6,166 nucleotides of DNA from RGIG7213 sp045545665 (GTDB taxonomy: Bacteria > Bacillota > Clostridia > Oscillospirales > CAG-272), in NCBI GenBank assembly GCA_045545665.1, contig JAZQBL010000021.1:1-6166 (forward strand), read 5' to 3'. Shown here one piece after another: positions 5,888-6,166 of the stretch. Position 1 is the stretch's first letter. Every line of letters begins with the position of its first letter. A program made the translations under genes and the position numbers. Below the pieces are notes generated by a model. The model worked only from the letters and a program-made list of their open reading frames with translations. It did no database searches and was not told where the DNA came from.

Positions 5888-5940
5888 AGAGTGCGTTCGG
5901 AAATCTGTTATGACAGTATTTTCCGGCACTCTTTTGTTTT
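5888..5940 (+). terminator. Terminator hairpin, expression platform of riboswitch 2
   Basis: AGAGTGC (5888-5894) pairs with GCACTCT (5926-5932). Inside, CGGAAA (5898-5903) pairs with TTTCCG (5920-5925), and CTGT (5905-5908) with ACAG (5913-5916). A T-rich tract TTTTGTTTT follows to 5940. This long stacked hairpin lies between the aptamer and the start codon at 6018, as expected for transcriptional attenuation. Confidence 0.85.
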
Positions 5941-6017
5941 GCCGGTTTTTTGAAAGGAGGCAAATTAAACCGCATTTCTCTCTTTACAATAAAAACTTAT
6001 CACGAAAGGAAAAAAAC

Positions 6018-6166
6018 ATGAAAACAAACTCAACTCGTATCGCAAGTAAGTTATTGAGCTTTATTCTTGCGGTATTTATGATCATCGGCGTTGTGCCGAC
6101 AATTGCTTTTGCAGATACTCCCGAATATGTTTATATCTCTGCAAGCCATGAAGCAGACTTTATTAG
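6018..6166 (+). CDS. Secreted protein, N-terminal part (truncated by window edge)
   Basis: The first 49 residues are present. They form a typical Sec signal peptide: a basic n-region (K2, R7, K11), a hydrophobic core LLSFILAVFMIIGVVPTIAF (12-31), and an AFA cleavage site with A32|D33. The mature protein begins DTPEYVYISASHEADFI. The start ATG has AAAGGA at 7-base spacing. The gene follows a cobalamin-type riboswitch and terminator, so it is probably repressed when corrinoid is plentiful. Secreted targets of B12 riboswitches in gut Clostridia often carry a DUF4430/transcobalamin-like domain for corrinoid capture. The YVYIS-type strand start is compatible with that, but the domain itself is outside the window and this is a guess. 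The reading frame stays open to the last base. Confidence 0.85.
   Translation, partial: MKTNSTRIASKLLSFILAVFMIIGVVPTIAFADTPEYVYISASHEADFI

Larger units (their letters stand above)
5716..6017 (+). other. Non-coding region holding riboswitch 2 and an unused Shine-Dalgarno
   Basis: This 302-base gap contains the inverted repeat, a possible -10 box, riboswitch 2 and its terminator, listed separately. Between the terminator and the start codon is a consensus Shine-Dalgarno, AAAGGAGG (5953-5960), that has no ATG, GTG or TTG at a useful distance. I see no tRNA or small open frame with a start. Confidence 0.75.

Overview
The window looks like a piece of a chromosome from a low-GC Gram-positive anaerobe of the Clostridia, probably near the Oscillospiraceae/Ruminococcaceae. 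The support is the 16S rRNA fragment, AT-rich intergenic DNA, Firmicutes-type Shine-Dalgarno sites, intrinsic terminators with T tracts and consensus TTGACA/TATAAT-like promoters. The lineage below class level is my inference.

Left part (1-4046, minus strand). The first ~484 bases are the 5' third of a 16S rRNA gene that runs off the left edge. Its ~250-base leader carries a boxA-like element and inverted repeats. It is driven by two nearly identical tandem promoters (743-771 and 861-889). Upstream and in the same direction lies a three-gene operon: a conserved clostridial protein of unknown function with a possible nuclease-like core and a winged-helix tail (3303-4046), a PepD-type M20C aminoacyl-histidine dipeptidase (1877-3280), and a class I methyltransferase/spermidine-synthase-like protein (993-1880) that overlaps pepD by 4 bases. 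I see no intrinsic terminator between this operon and the rRNA promoters.

Middle (4047-5159). A 182-base divergent control region holds one good promoter for each direction. The plus-strand gene is an XRE-type helix-turn-helix regulator with a helical TPR-like C-terminal region. It ends in a strong intrinsic terminator.

Right part (5141-6166, plus strand). Two cobalamin-type riboswitches follow one another. Each has its own terminator hairpin as expression platform and each precedes a gene. The first precedes a 98-residue basic protein resembling the homing-endonuclease-associated repeat. The second precedes the start of a secreted protein with a clear signal peptide, cut by the right edge. 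The second gene may encode a surface corrinoid-binding protein. This tandem arrangement is the most interesting part of the window, especially the riboswitch in front of a small DNA-binding-like protein.

Everything here is read by eye; no alignment, folding or database search was run.
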